Shown here: positions 22,785 to 34,925 of the stretch, in pieces
Position numbering within the stretch: position 1 is the first letter of the stretch
Layout: the number at the start of each line of letters is the position of its first letter
Assembly (NCBI GenBank): GCA_036417435.1
Contig: CM070903.1
Location: 85,222,001-85,286,000 of the forward strand
Length of the DNA: 64,000 bases
Direction: 5' to 3'
From: Inia geoffrensis
Lineage: Eukaryota; Chordata; Mammalia; Artiodactyla; Iniidae
Notes under the pieces: model-generated
Databases searched by the model: none
The model's input: only the letters and a program-made list of their open reading frames with translations
What the model was told of the DNA's origin: nothing
Made by a program: the position numbers and the translations under genes

Positions 22785-22950
22785 GCGCAGGGACTCGGCG
22801 CAGACCCCGTGGAGAACCTGCAGGTGCTGACTCACTCCTGCGCAGGGCCTTGGTGCAGAGCCCATGGAGAACCTGGAGCCGTAAGAGGCACGCCTGCGTG
22901 AGCGCAGCGGGCTTGGTTGCGGACCCCGCGGAGAGCCTCGAGCTGCTCGG
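22785..22950 (+). repeat. GC-rich minisatellite, about three diverged copies
   Basis: Related blocks start at about 22800 (GCAGACCCCGTGGAGAACCT), 22856 (GCAGAGCCCATGGAGAACCT) and 22919 (GCGGACCCCGCGGAGAGCCT), spaced 56 and 63 bases apart. They lie just past the terminal stop, probably in 3' UTR or flank. Confidence 0.8.
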
Positions 22951-22994
22951 CACACGTGCCTTTTGGAGGTTAGCATAATACAGTGTTGGAGAGC

Positions 22995-23215
22995 TGAGCG
23001 CAGGGTTTCTCAATGTCGGCACTTTTGACTTTGCAGGCTGGATACTTCGTTGTTGGTACGTGTGCCTTGTAGGATGTTTGGGAGCATCTCTGGCCTCTAC
23101 CCACTAGATGCCTGTAACACCCCCCCCCCACCCACTCACCCAAATTATGACAATCAAAAATACCTTCAGACATTGCCAAATTTCTGCTGGGGTGGGAGTG
23201 AGGAGCTAGGTTGAG
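22995..23215 (+). mobile_element. hAT-Charlie-type DNA transposon relic
   Basis: The ends CAGGGTTTCTCAATGTCGGC and AGGTTGAGAGCCTCT are imperfect inverted repeats of the CAGNGGTTCTCAA type. Internal text (GGATGTTTGGGAGCATCTCTGG, ACATTGCCAAAT) matches a common short mammal-wide element that also occurs at 50070-50298. Confidence 0.7.
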
Positions 23216-23329
23216 AGCCTCTTATCAGAGCTGCTCAGACTCCACATGGCAGCCCTGTGTTCGCCTCCCTTAATCCCCACAGGAATGTTAGTGTGATACC
23301 TTTGTTACTTTGTTCCAGGATTGGTTCCT

Positions 23330-24124
23330 TTTAGCGAGGGTTGGTTACAGGTTAACTTACATTTAGACTCGTTAGTTTTTAGTTTCAGTTATCTTCGGTT
23401 ATTTATTTTTAGTTTTATTAGTTAATTTTCACTTGTTTTTAGTTTTCTAGTTGTTTAATCTTATAGCTTTAAAGTTACCTGTTTATTTTGTCTTTAAAGT
23501 TACTTAGTTTTTGAGTTATTTATTTTCAACTATTTATACTTACTTTGTTTTAATATATATTTCCAAATTAGCTTTAGAATTATTCATTTTTAATTATCTG
23601 TCTTTACAATTGTTAATATCTGAGTTATTTATTTTCATGGTTATTCTATTTTTAGTTATTGGCATTTTTGAATTATTTATTTTTATAGTTACTTATTTGA
23701 ATAGTAAAAACTCACTGGAAGTTTTTGAATTCCTTTATTTTCGGAATAAAATAGCAGTCGTTATTTTGGGGTTTTTCCCCTAGTTATTTGGTTTTAGAGT
23801 TACTTATATTCACAGTAATTTATTTTCACTTATTTTAGATTCTGTGTTATTTTGACATTCATTTATTATTTGGGTTTTTTATTTTTTAGTTATTTGGTTT
23901 TAAATTATTTTATTTTCAGTTGTTGCATTTTTGAACATTATATTTCGAGTTTTTTAGTTTCAGAATTTTTGAGCTATTTAGTTTCTGAGTTATTTTCAGA
24001 GCTATTCTCAGTTATTTCTTTTCAGTTTTGTCTTTGTCGTTCAATTTTTTTTCTATTCACTATTTTTACTTATTTTATTTTCAGGTTTATTTTCAGAATT
24101 ATTTAGTATTACAATTATTTAGTT
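23330..24124. repeat. T-rich degenerate repeat tract
   Basis: About 800 bases are built from words such as GTTATTTATTTTCAGTTATTT, TTTAGAGTTACTTAT and TTTTTAGTT, very low in C and G. The pattern resumes at about 24690-24760 after an inserted segment. It looks like a decayed minisatellite, and the open frames in it are compositional. Confidence 0.75.
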
Positions 24125-24688
24125 CATCAGTCAGGATCCAATCAAGAGAGACACTATACTAGTTATTTTAACAGAAAGGATTTCCTATAAGGAAGTGCTA
24201 TCCAGCTATTGGAGATTTTAATGGGGAAAAAAAGTGATAATGAGATATCATGAAGATTCTAACTATAAGAAGCAGCTACCAGCCCAAGGGCAGAGGGAAC
24301 AAGGGAAGAGGTTGGGGGCCCCACATGGCTGAGGGTAGCCCTCTGGTGTGTGGGGGGGTGGCATTCCCCAGGTGCCCCCAGGAACTTGAAGGCGGGCCTG
24401 GGAACTGGATGCAGAACTCTGCTGCCAGCTGGTGCTAGAGGAAGGGGCGTGATGAGGCTGCTTATGGAATTGTTGGGAAAATGGTAAACTGCAGCTTCTG
24501 GAACCGACTGGGGCTCTCAGGGTGAAGGCCAGTTGCTACGGCAATACTGAAGGGAGCCCAGGCACACAGGGAGGAGCAAAGCCCTCGCTGGCAAAGGAGG
24601 CGAATGGCTCCAACCACAAAGCAGAGAGCAGAGGGTGGGCGGGGAGCTGAGCCATCACGGCTAATAACCAGCACCCTGAGCTCTGGAG
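24125..24688. mobile_element. Insertion within the T-rich tract, probable old interspersed repeat
   Basis: Non-T-rich sequence beginning CATCAGTCAGGATCCAATCA splits the T-rich tract. TTATTTAGTT precedes it (24115-24124) and TTGTTTAGTT follows (24689-24698), a likely target duplication. The family is not identified. Confidence 0.45.
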
Positions 24689-24760
24689 TTGTTTAGTTTT
24701 AGAGGTAGTTTTGGATTTAGTTGTTTTTGGAATTGTTAGGGTGCTTTGATTTTAGCTTTT

Positions 24761-25980
24761 CACTGGATGAGGGATCTGGCTGAGTTTTCAGTCCCCTGAT
24801 TCATTCCTGGAATGGAATGGGTCAGCAGGCACCTGGGGAGTGTCTCCCATGAGACTCAGGAACATCACTGTAGAATTCAAGAAAACCAAAACAGTGTGTC
24901 CATAAAGAAGCCCTTTGACTGGGTGGCCAAAAAGGGAAGAGACTGAGGAATAGACCATCAGGGAGGGGCTCCTTGGCACGATTATCCAGCAGAGTGTTTG
25001 AAATTTTTCAGAAAGTTGAACTATGTGGTGGGTCCACGCTCTCATGCCCCCTTTCCTAACAACAAAGTATCTGTCTTATGGTAGAGTGTGTTTCAAATTG
25101 GTAGGGTACAATATTTACTATTTGCACACACAAATAAAGTTCTTCCCAAATCTATAGGAAATCTTACTTCCTTCCAGCTGCATTATTTTCCAACCCACCT
25201 TGTTCCATTTTGACCATAAGAATATTTATTTATTTACGTATGTATTCCCTCCTTTCATTCAACACCTATTTCCTGAGCACCCCCATCCTAAGGAAGGTGC
25301 CAGGATCGGGAGAGACCAAGGAGGTTTGAAGATGAGTGAGAGGTTCCTCAGTCCAGTTGGTGGAGACAGATGTGGAAACAGATCATCGCAACACGGTGTG
25401 ACACATACTGTGGGAGCATACAACCCTGCTACTGTGGGAGCATACAACCCTGCTGCTGTGTGATGAGTCTGGTTATGGAAGTGTTGGGAAAATGGTAAAC
25501 TGCAGCTCCTGGAACTGAAATACAGTTTTGAAATTTTTAGACTTCTTAAAAACCAGGAAAAAAAAAAAAAAACACAGAGGGTGGCTCTCCTATGAGTGAA
25601 ATTTGTATCATCATTTTGTTTGGGTAAATGGAAAAGAATCCAAAACCATCAGATAAATCCCCCAGCCTTCTTTTACTAGTCGTTCAATTCATCATGTCAC
25701 CTGTTGCCCACTAGGGGGACTCATTTCAACACGTTGCTGAGGAGTGGGAATGCTGTAGCCCCCAGGTGAAAGTGGTCTGGCCCAGGACCTGTAAAATCTG
25801 GCAGAGTCTGAGTCCACACTAAACACCAGCCATGCACTATGAAATGATGGGAAAAGTTAGAGATCCTCTAAACCAGCACTTCCCAGAGTATATTTTGCAG
25901 CATAGGCAGAAGAGTGTAAAAATTCTATGAGTTAATCCCACAATGAAAAAGAATTATCTAAAAATAAATACACTTTAAAA
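24761..25980. other. Intergenic stretch, no gene seen
   Basis: This is mixed unique sequence. Apart from the tandem duplication at 25407 and a 55-bp segment shared with 24451-24505, nothing is recognisable. Confidence 0.5.
25407..25454. repeat. Perfect tandem duplication, 24 bp x 2
   Basis: The unit beginning ACTGTGGGAGCATACAACCC is repeated head to tail without mismatch (25407-25430 and 25431-25454). Confidence 0.9.
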
Positions 25981-27864
25981 ATACTACACAGGGAGGGGGG
26001 ACCTTCAAGATGGCGGAGGAGTAAGATGTGGAGATCACCTTCCTCCCCACAAATACATCAAAAATACATCTACATGTGGAACAACTCCTACAGAATGCCT
26101 ACTGAATGCTGGCAGAAGACCTCAGACTTCCCAAATGCAAGAAAGTCCCCACATACCTGAGTAGGCAAAAGAAAAAACAGAGACAAAAGAATAGGGACAG
26201 GAGCTGTGAAGGAGGAAAAGTTTCCACACACTAGGAAGCTGCTTCACTGGCGGAGACTGGGGGTGGGCAGGGGGGAAGCTTCAGAGCCACAGAGAAGAGC
26301 ACAGCAACAGGGGTGCGGACGGCAAAGCAGAGAGATTTCTGCACAGAGGATCAGTGCCAACCAGCACTCACCAGCCTGAGACGCTGGAAGCTGAGGCTTG
26401 GGCTTCCGAGGTCAGATCACAGGGAGAGGACTGGGGTTGGCTACATGAACACAGCCTGAAGGGGGCTAGTGCGCCACAGCTAGATGGGAGGGAGTCCGGG
26501 AAAAAGTCTGGAACTGCCTAAGAGGCAAGAGACCATTGTTTCGGGGTGCGCAAGGAGAGGGGATTCAGAGCACTGCCTAAAGGAGCTCCGTAGATGGGCG
26601 CAAACTGTGGCTATCAGCGCAGACAGCACAGCTGGGCATGAAACGCTAACACTGCTGCTGCAGCCACCAAGAATCCTGTGTGCAAGCACAGGTCACTATC
26701 CACATGCCTCCTCCCGGGAGCCTGTGCAGCCTGCCACTGCCAGGCTCTCATGATCTAGGGACAACTTCCCTGGGAGAACACACGGCACACCTCAGCCTGG
26801 TGCAACATCACATTGGCCTCTGCTGCCGCAGGCTTGCCCCACATTCCAATTACAACCACTGTACGCCTCCCTCCCCACTCAGCCTCAGTGAGCCAGAGCC
26901 CCCTAATCAGCCACTGCTTTAACTCCGTCCTCTCTGGGCGGGAACAGAAAACTGAGGGTGACCTACATGCAGAGGCGGGGCCAAATCCAAAGCTGAACCC
27001 CAGAAGCTGTGCGAACAAAGAAGAGAAAGGGAAATTTCTCCCAGCAGCCTCAGGAGCAGTGGATTAAATCCCCACAATCAACTTGAGGTACCCTGCATCT
27101 GTGGAATACCTGAACAGACAACAAATCATCCCAAAATTGAGGTGGTGGACTTTGGGAGCAACTGTAGACTTGGGGTTTGCTGTCTGCGAATGACTTGTTT
27201 CTGATTTTTATGTTTACCTTAGTATAGTTTTTAATGCTTGTTATCACTGGTGGATTTATTTATTGGTTTAGTTACTCTCTTTTTTTTCTATTACTTTTTT
27301 ATTTCTTTAATTTTAATAATACTAAAATTTTAATTATTTTTTAAATAAAAAAAACTTTTTTTCTTTCTTTTTTTTCTTCCTTTTCTTCTGAGCCAAGTGG
27401 CTGGCAGGGTCTTGGTGCTCCAGCCTGATGTCAGGCCTGAGCCTCTGAGGTGGGAGAGCCGAGTTCAGTACATTGGACCACCAGAGACCTCCCGGCTCCA
27501 TGTAATATCAATTGGCGAGAGCTCTCCCAGAGATCTCTGTCTCAACGCTAAGACCCAGCTCCACCCAACGGCCAGCAAGCTACAATGCTGGACACCCCAT
27601 GCCAAACAACTAGCAAGACCCATTAGCAGAGAGGCTGCCTGAAATCATACTAAGTTCAGAGACACCCCAAAACACACAACCAGACGCAGCCCCACCGACC
27701 AGAAAGACAAGGTCCAGCCTAATCCACCAGAACAGAGACACCAGTCCCCTCCACCAGGAAGCCTACACAAGCCACTGAACCAACCTTACCCACTGCGGAC
27801 AGATACCAAAAACAACGGGAACTACGAACCTGCAGCCTATGAAAAGGAGACCACAATAAGCAAA

Positions 27865-28806
27865 ATGGGAAGACAGAGAACTATGCAGCAGATGAAGGAG
27901 CAAGGTAAAAACCCACCAGACCAAACAAGTGAAGAGGAAATAGGCAGTCTACCTGAAAAAGAATTCAGAGTAATGATAGTAAAGGTGATCCAAAATCTTG
28001 GAAATAGAATGGAGAAAATACAAAAAATGTTTAACAAGGACCTAGAAGAACTAAAGAGAAAACAAACGATGAACAACACAATAAATGAAATTAAAAATTC
28101 TCTAGAAGGAATCAATATCAGAATAAGTGAGGCAGAAGAATGGATAAGTGACATGGAAGATGAAATAGTGGAAATGACTACAACAGAACAGAATAAAGAA
28201 AAAAGAATGAAAAGAATTGAAGACAGTCTCAGAGACCTCTGGGACAACATTAAATGCACCAACATTCAAATTATATGGGTCCCAGAAGAAGAGGAAAAGA
28301 AATGGTCTGAGAAAATATTTGAAGAGATTATAGTTGAAAACTTCCCTAACATTGAAAAGGAAATAGTCAAACAAGTCCAGGAAGCACAGGGAGTCCCATA
28401 CAGGATAAATCTAAGGAGAGACACACCAAGACACATATTAATCAAACTATCAAGATTTAAATACAAAGAAAAAATATTAAAAGCAGCAAAGGAAAAGCAA
28501 CAAAGAGCATACAAGGGAATCCCCATAAGGTTAACAGCTGATCTTACAGCAAAAACTCTGCAAGCCAGAAGGGAGTGGCAGGACATATTTAAAGTGATGA
28601 AAGGGATAAAACCTACAACCAAGATTATACTACCCAGCAATGATCTCATTCAGATTTGATGGAGAAATTAAAACCTTTACAGACAAGCAAAAGCTAAGAG
28701 AATTCAGCACCATCAAACCAGCTTTACAACAAATGCTAAAGGAACTTCTCCAGGCAGAAAACACAAGAGAAGGAAAAGACCTACAAAAACAAACCCAAAA
28801 CAATTA
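27865..28806 (+). pseudogene. L1 ORF1 (RNA-binding protein), frameshifted
   Basis: An open frame of 264 codons runs to 28659. It contains a Lys/Glu-rich coiled coil (about residues 40-130), the RRM-like core with TNIQIIWVPEEEE (about 130-165) and the basic C-terminal segment with TARHI-like text and ARREWQDIFKVMKG. A small deletion near 28625-28630 shifts the frame, and the remaining 50 or so codons continue in another frame to about 28806. ORF1p normally trimerises and packages L1 RNA; this copy lacks its end and is dead. Confidence 0.85.
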
Positions 28807-28810
28807 AGAA

Positions 28811-31800
28811 ATGGTAATAGGAACGTACATATCGATAATTACTTTAAATGTGAATGGATTAAATGCTCCAACCAAAAGACATAGACTGGCTGAATGGATA
28901 CAAAAACAAGACCTGTAAGTATGCTGTCTACAAGAGACCCACTTCAAACCTAGGGACACATACAGACTGAAAGTGAGGGGATGGAAAAAGATATTCCATG
29001 CAAATGGAAATCAAAAGAAAGCTGGAGTAGCATTTCTTGTATCAGATAAAACAGACTTTAAAATAAAGACTAGGGCTTCCCTGGTGGTGCAGTGGTTGAG
29101 AGTCCGCCTGCCGATGCAGGGGACATGGGTTTGTGTCCTGGTTCGGGAAGATCCCGCATGCCGCAGAGTGGCTGGGCCCATGAGCCATGGCCGCTGAGCC
29201 TGTGCATCCAGAGCCTGTGCTCCGCAACGGGAGAGGCCACAACAGTGAAAGGTCCGCGTACCGCAAAAAAAAAAAAAAAAAAAAAAATTAAAATAAAGAC
29301 TGTTTTTGAGAGACAAAGAAGGGCACTACATAATGATCAAGGGATCAATCCAAGAAGAAAATGTAACAATTGTAAATATTTATGCACCCAACATAGGAGC
29401 ACTTCAGTACATAAGGCAAATGCTAACACCCATAAAAGGGTAAGTCGACAGTAACACAACCATACTAGGGGACTTTAACACCCCACTTTCACCAATGGAC
29501 AGATTATCCAAAATGAAAATAAATAAGGAAACACAAGCTTTAAATGATACATTAACCAAGATGGACTTAATTGATATTTATAGGATATTCCATCCAAAAA
29601 CAACAGATTACACTTTCTTCTCAAGTGCTTATGGAACATTCTCCAGGATAGATCATATCTTGGGTCACAAATCAAACCTTGGTAAATTTTTAAAAATTGA
29701 AATTGTATCAAGTATCTTTTCAAACCACAACACTATGAGACTAGATATCAATTACAGGAAAAAAACTGTAAAAACTACAAACACATGGAGGCTAAACAAT
29801 ATGCCACTAAATAACCAAGAGATCACTGAAGAAATCAAAGAGGGAATCAAAAAATACCTAGAAACAAATGACAATGAAAACACAACGATCCAAAACCTAG
29901 GGGATGCAACAAAGGCAGTTCTAAGAGGAAAGTTTATAGCAGTACAATCCTACCTCAAGAAACAAGAAAAATCTCAAGTAAACAACCTAACCTTACAGCT
30001 AAAGCAATTAAGAGAAAAAAGAACAAAAAACTCCCCAAAGTTAGCAGAAGGAAAGAAATCATAAAGATCAGATCAGAAATAAATGAAAAAGAAATGAAGG
30101 GAACAGTAGCAAAGATCAGTAAAACTAAAAGCTGGTTCCTTGAGAAGATAAACAATATTGACAAACCCCTAGCCAGACTCATCAAGAAAAAAAGGGAGAA
30201 AACTCAAATCGACAGAATTAGAAATGAAAAAGGAGAAATAACAACTGACCCTGCAGAAATACAAAAGATCATGAGAGATTACTACAAGCAACTCTATGCC
30301 AATAAAATGGACAACCTGGAAGAAATGGACAAATTCTTAGAAAAGCACAACCTTCTGAGACTGAACCAGGACGAAAAAGAAAATATAAACAGACCAATCA
30401 CAAGCACTGAAATTGAAACAGTGATTAAAAATCTTCCAACAAACAAAAGCCCAGGACCAGATGGCTTCACAGGTGAATTTTATTAAACATTTAGAGAAGA
30501 GCTAACACCTATCCTTCTCAAACTCTTCCAAAACATAGCAGAGGGAGGAACACTCCCAAAGTCATTCTATGAGGCCACCATCACCCTGATACCAAAACCA
30601 GATAAAGGTGTCACCAAAAAAAGAAAACTACAGGCCAATATCACTGATGAACATAGATGCAAAAATCCTCAACAAAATACTAGCAAACAGAGTCCAGCAG
30701 AACATTAAAAGGATCATACACCATGATCAAGTGGGGTTTATCCCAGGAATGGAAGGATTCTTCAATATATGCAAATCAATGTGATACACTGTATTAACAA
30801 ACTGAAGGATAAAAGCCATATGATAATAGATGCAGAAAAAGCTTTGGACAAAATTCAACACCCATTTATGATAAAATCCCTCCAGAAAATAGACATAGAG
30901 GGAACTTACCTCAACATGATAAAGGCCATATATGACAAACCCACAGCCAGCATTGTCCTCAATTGTAAAAAAAAATGAAACCATTTCCACAAAGATCAGG
31001 AACAAGACAAGGTTGTCCACTCTTACCACTATTATTCAACATAGTTTTGGAAGTTTTAGCCACAGCAATCAGAGAAGAAAAAGAAATAAAAGGAATCCAA
31101 ATCAGAAAGGAAGAAGTAAAGCTGTCACTGTTTGCAGATGACATGATACTATATATAGAGAATCCTAAAGATGCTACCAGAAAACTACTAGAGCTAATCA
31201 ATGAATTTGGTAAAGTTGCAGGATACAAAATTAAGGCACAGAAATCTGCATTCCTATACACTAATGATGAAAAATCTGAAAGTGAAATTAAGAAAACACT
31301 CCCATTTACCACTGCATCAAAAAGAATAAAATATCTAGGAATAAACCTACCTAAGGAGACAAAAGACCTGTATGCAGAAAATTATAAGACACTGATGAAA
31401 GAAATTAAAGATGATACAAATAGATGGAGAGATATACCATGTTCTTGGATTGGAAGAATCAGCATTGTGAAAATGACTATACTACCCAAAGCAATCTACA
31501 GATTCAATGCAATCCCTATCAAACTACCACTGACATTTTTCACAGAACTAGAACAAAAAATCTCACAATTTGCATGGAAATACAAAATAGCCAAAGCAAT
31601 CTTGAGAAAGAAAAATGGAGCTGGAGGAATCAGGCTCTCTGACTTCAGACTATACTACAAAGCTACAGTAATCAAGACAGTATGGTACTGGCACAAAAAC
31701 AGAAATATAGATCAGTTGAACAGGATAGAAAGCCCAGAGATAAACCCACGCACATATGGTCACCTTATCTTTGATAAAGGAGGCAAGAATATACAGTGGA

Positions 31801-32825
31801 GAAAAGACAGCCCCTTCAATAAGTGGTGCTGGGAAAACTGGACAGCTACATGTAAAAGAATGAAATTAGAACACTTCCTAGCACCATTCACGAAAATAAA
31901 ATGGATTCAAGACCTACATGTAAGGCCAGACACTATAAAACTCTTAGAGGAAAACATAGGAAGAGCACTTTTTGACATAAATCACAGCAAGATCCTTTTT
32001 GACCCACCTCCTGGTTAAATGGAAATAAAACCAAAAATAAACAAATGGGACCTATGAAACTTGAAAGCTTTTGCACAGCAAAGGAAACCACAAACAAGAC
32101 GAAAAGACAACCCTCAGAATGGGAGAAAATATTTGCAAATGCAACAACTGACAAAGGATTAATCTCCAAAATATACAAGCAGTTCATGCAGCTCAATATC
32201 AAAAAAACAAACCACCCAATCCAAAAATGGGCAGAAGACCTAAATAGACATTTCTCCAAAGAAGAAAGAAGATATACAGATTGCCAACAACACATGAAAA
32301 GATGCTCAACATCACTAATCATTAGAGAAATGCAAATCAGAACTACAATGAGATAGCACCTCACACTGGTCAGAATGGCCATCATGAAAAAATCTACAAA
32401 CAATAAATGCTGAAGAGGGTGTGCAGAAAAGGGATCCCTCTTGCACTGTTGGTGGGAAAGTAAATTGATACAGCCACTATGAAGAACAGCATGTAGGTTC
32501 CTTAAAAAAATTAAAAATAGAACTACCATATGACCCAGCAATCCCACTATTGGGCATATACCCTGAGAAAACCATAATTCAAAAAGAGACATGTACCACA
32601 ATGTTCATTGCAGCACTATTTACAGTAGCCAGGACATGGAAGCAACCCTAAGTGTCCATCGACAGATGAATGGATAAAGAAGATGCGGCACAATATTACT
32701 CAGCTATAAAAAGAAACCAAATTGAGTTATTTGTATTGAGGTGGATGGACCTAGAATCTGTCATACAGAGTGAAGTAAGTCAGAAAGAAAAACAAATACC
32801 ATATGGTAACACATATATATAGAAT
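28811..32825 (+). pseudogene. L1 ORF2 (endonuclease-reverse transcriptase), multiply broken
   Basis: ORF2 starts at ATG 28811 with the endonuclease segment ending in LNVNGLNAPTKRHR. A TAA follows at 28916-28918, a SINE splits it at 29072-29287, and further stops or shifts occur near 30065, 30486, 30620 and 32016. Landmarks remain: [11 protein letters not shown] of the reverse transcriptase at about 30450-30485, and the catalytic FADD at 31131-31142 in the 347-codon frame ending 32018. The C-terminal text continues in other frames to about 32825. No function is possible. Confidence 0.85.
29072..29287 (+). mobile_element. CHR-type SINE, short form, inside L1 ORF2
   Basis: It is a complete short-form copy (AGGGCTTCCCTGGTGGTGCA head, poly-A tail). 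The perfect duplication TTAAAATAAAGACT flanks it at 29058-29071 and 29288-29301. Confidence 0.95.
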
Positions 32826-33202
32826 CTGGAAAAAAAATGTTTCGATGAACCTAGGGGCAGGACAGGAATAAAGATGCAGATGTAGAAAAGGGACTTGAGG
32901 ACACAGGGAGGGGGAAGGGTAAGCTGGGACGAACTGAGACAGTGGCATGGACATATATACACTACCAAATGTAAAATAGATAGCTAGTGGGAAGCAGCCG
33001 CATAGCACAGGGAGATCAGCTCAGTGCTTTGTGACCACCTAGAGGGGTGGGATAGGGAGGGTGGGAGGGAGATGCAAGAGGGAGAGAATATGGGGATATA
33101 TGTATACATATAGCTGATTCAGTTTGTTATACAGCAGAAACTAACACAACACTAAAGAAATTATACTCCAATAAAGAGGTTAAAAAAAAAAAATGCTACA
33201 CA

Positions 33203-33325
33203 GGGGAATTCCCTGGCTGTCCAGTGGTTAGGACTCTGCGCTTCCACTGAAGGGGGCACAGGTTCGATCCCTGGTCAGGGAGCTAAGATCCTGCAAGCCA
33301 CATGGCATGGGCAAAAGAAAACAAA
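33203..33325 (+). mobile_element. Short tRNA-derived SINE abutting the L1 3' end
   Basis: The head is GGAATTCCCTGGCTGTCCAG, the B box is GGTTCGATCCC and the tail is A-rich. The approximate duplication AAATGCTACACA / AAACGCTACATG overlaps the 3' target duplication of the preceding L1. Confidence 0.85.
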
Positions 33326-33337
33326 AAACGCTACATG

Positions 33338-34925
33338 TTCTGGTCCTCTCTTGGTTGATCCCAATTAGTAGATTAAAGGAGCAGAGAACTCTTTCAGGAT
33401 GGGTGTCTCTATACTTTTGTTAAACTCATGATTTCCCAAACTTATTTGACTACAGAACCCTTTTCTTAGTGGAATGCAACATCCCACATGTAAAGGGAAA
33501 GAGTAAGCTGATGTAACAAAGATATCCAACAATATAGTGACTTAAAGAATATTTCTGTCTTGTGAAACATCCTGGGTTGGGCCTGCAGGCTGCTGTGCTC
33601 CACACGGTCATTTAGTGGCCCAGGTTCCTTCCTTCTGGTTTTTCTGCCATCCGCTAGAGCATTGTCTTTGCCTACATAGTCAAAAGCAGGTCTCAGGAAT
33701 GTCCAGTTTCCAGATCGCAGGAAGGGGAAAGAACTTGGAAGATACGCATACATAATATTTTAAGGCCCAGTGTGCAAGTGGCATGCAAAATCTTTTCTTA
33801 TATTCCCTTAGTGAAAGCTTTGTTGCATGGCCACACCAAGCTGCAAGAAGTATTGGGAAGCTAGCTAGGAGGACATTGCCCAGCTACAACTTTATTACTG
33901 TGCGTCAGTGTCACCCAGCCTGCCTGCAGTCGAGGAGGAGCTAGAATCCATGTCTTCCAACTCCTAGGCCAAGATTCTAAGTTAGCACACTAGCATTTGT
34001 TTATCAGTCAACAAGTATCAAGTGTCTCTTGAGTTCCAAGTTTATTGTCAGATGAGGATAGAAAGCTTTTTAAAATATAGTTTCACTAATCCTCTACAAA
34101 ATATTTGTCAATTGCATCTTTAATCTGGTAGCAGTTTTTATTTATGGATAAGCTTTTCAAATATGGCTATTATAAAAGTAGCAAGAATTGTAGATTTATA
34201 CCATAATATTTTAACTTGCCAGGGAACATATACCGTGGAAATTAACAAAAGGAAAACAGGATGGAGAATCTTGATATGGACCCAGATACATCTCAGAATT
34301 TATAAAAAAGGCATTTCAAATTGGTTCTGAACCAAAAAGATAAATGTTTAGTAAAAGTGGTGTTTGGACCACTGGATAGCAATATGGAAAAAATAATAGT
34401 AAGTTTACCTCAGCCCTTAAAATCATTCATATCAATGCCAAAACCTCGGCCTCTGTGCACTGGTGCCAAATCGAATCTCAGAGACAGAATTTTGGGTGAA
34501 GTAGAAAGAATAACTTTATTGCTTTGCCAGGCAAAGGGGACACAGTGAGCTTGTGCCTCTCAAAAACAGTGTGTCCTCAACCCAGAGGGATTTGGTGAGC
34601 AGTTTTATAGCAATGGTTCAAAGCCAGAGTTGCTGGTAAGGATTAGGGCGTGTGCAGGGCCTGTACTCCTTTAATCTGGCCTCAGGTGGTCTCTTGATGA
34701 GCTTCTGTGGTTCCTTTAACCTGGAATGAAGAATGCTAACATCTTCCATTTGTTAGGCGTTTTAATTCTGTAAAGAGCTCAAAGATACTGTTATGTGTAT
34801 CCCTTGAGGTGGAACCAGGACCTACCCCAGGGCTGCACTGTTGTTTCTTGACTGCTCCTCCTTTGTCTCTGTATTGCTCCCTTCCCACAGGGTCCTGCTT
34901 GGTTTCACTATTGTTCAAGTGTGTG
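33338..34925. other. Intergenic stretch, no gene seen
   Basis: There are short frames only. Nothing here matches a family or has splice support. Confidence 0.45.

Larger units (their letters stand above)
25991..33192 (+). mobile_element. Nearly full-length L1 retrotransposon, inactive
   Basis: The 5' end carries CTTCAAGATGGCGGAGGAGT, which includes the YY1-type L1 promoter motif. Then come a 5' UTR of about 1.9 kb, ORF1, ORF2, a G-rich 3' UTR (32830-33175) and poly-A. A target duplication flanks it (ATACTACACAGGG at 25981-25993, ATGCTACACAGGG at 33193-33205, one mismatch). Both frames are broken, and a SINE lies inside ORF2. It has the same orientation as the flanking genes. Confidence 0.9.

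Noticed and set aside
22429..23022. 197-codon minus-strand frame
   Set aside because: It overlaps the terminal coding exon and the GC-rich minisatellite on the opposite strand. The repeat structure explains its length.
31933..32601. 222-codon minus-strand frame
   Set aside because: It is antisense to L1 ORF2, an A-rich strand bias artefact.
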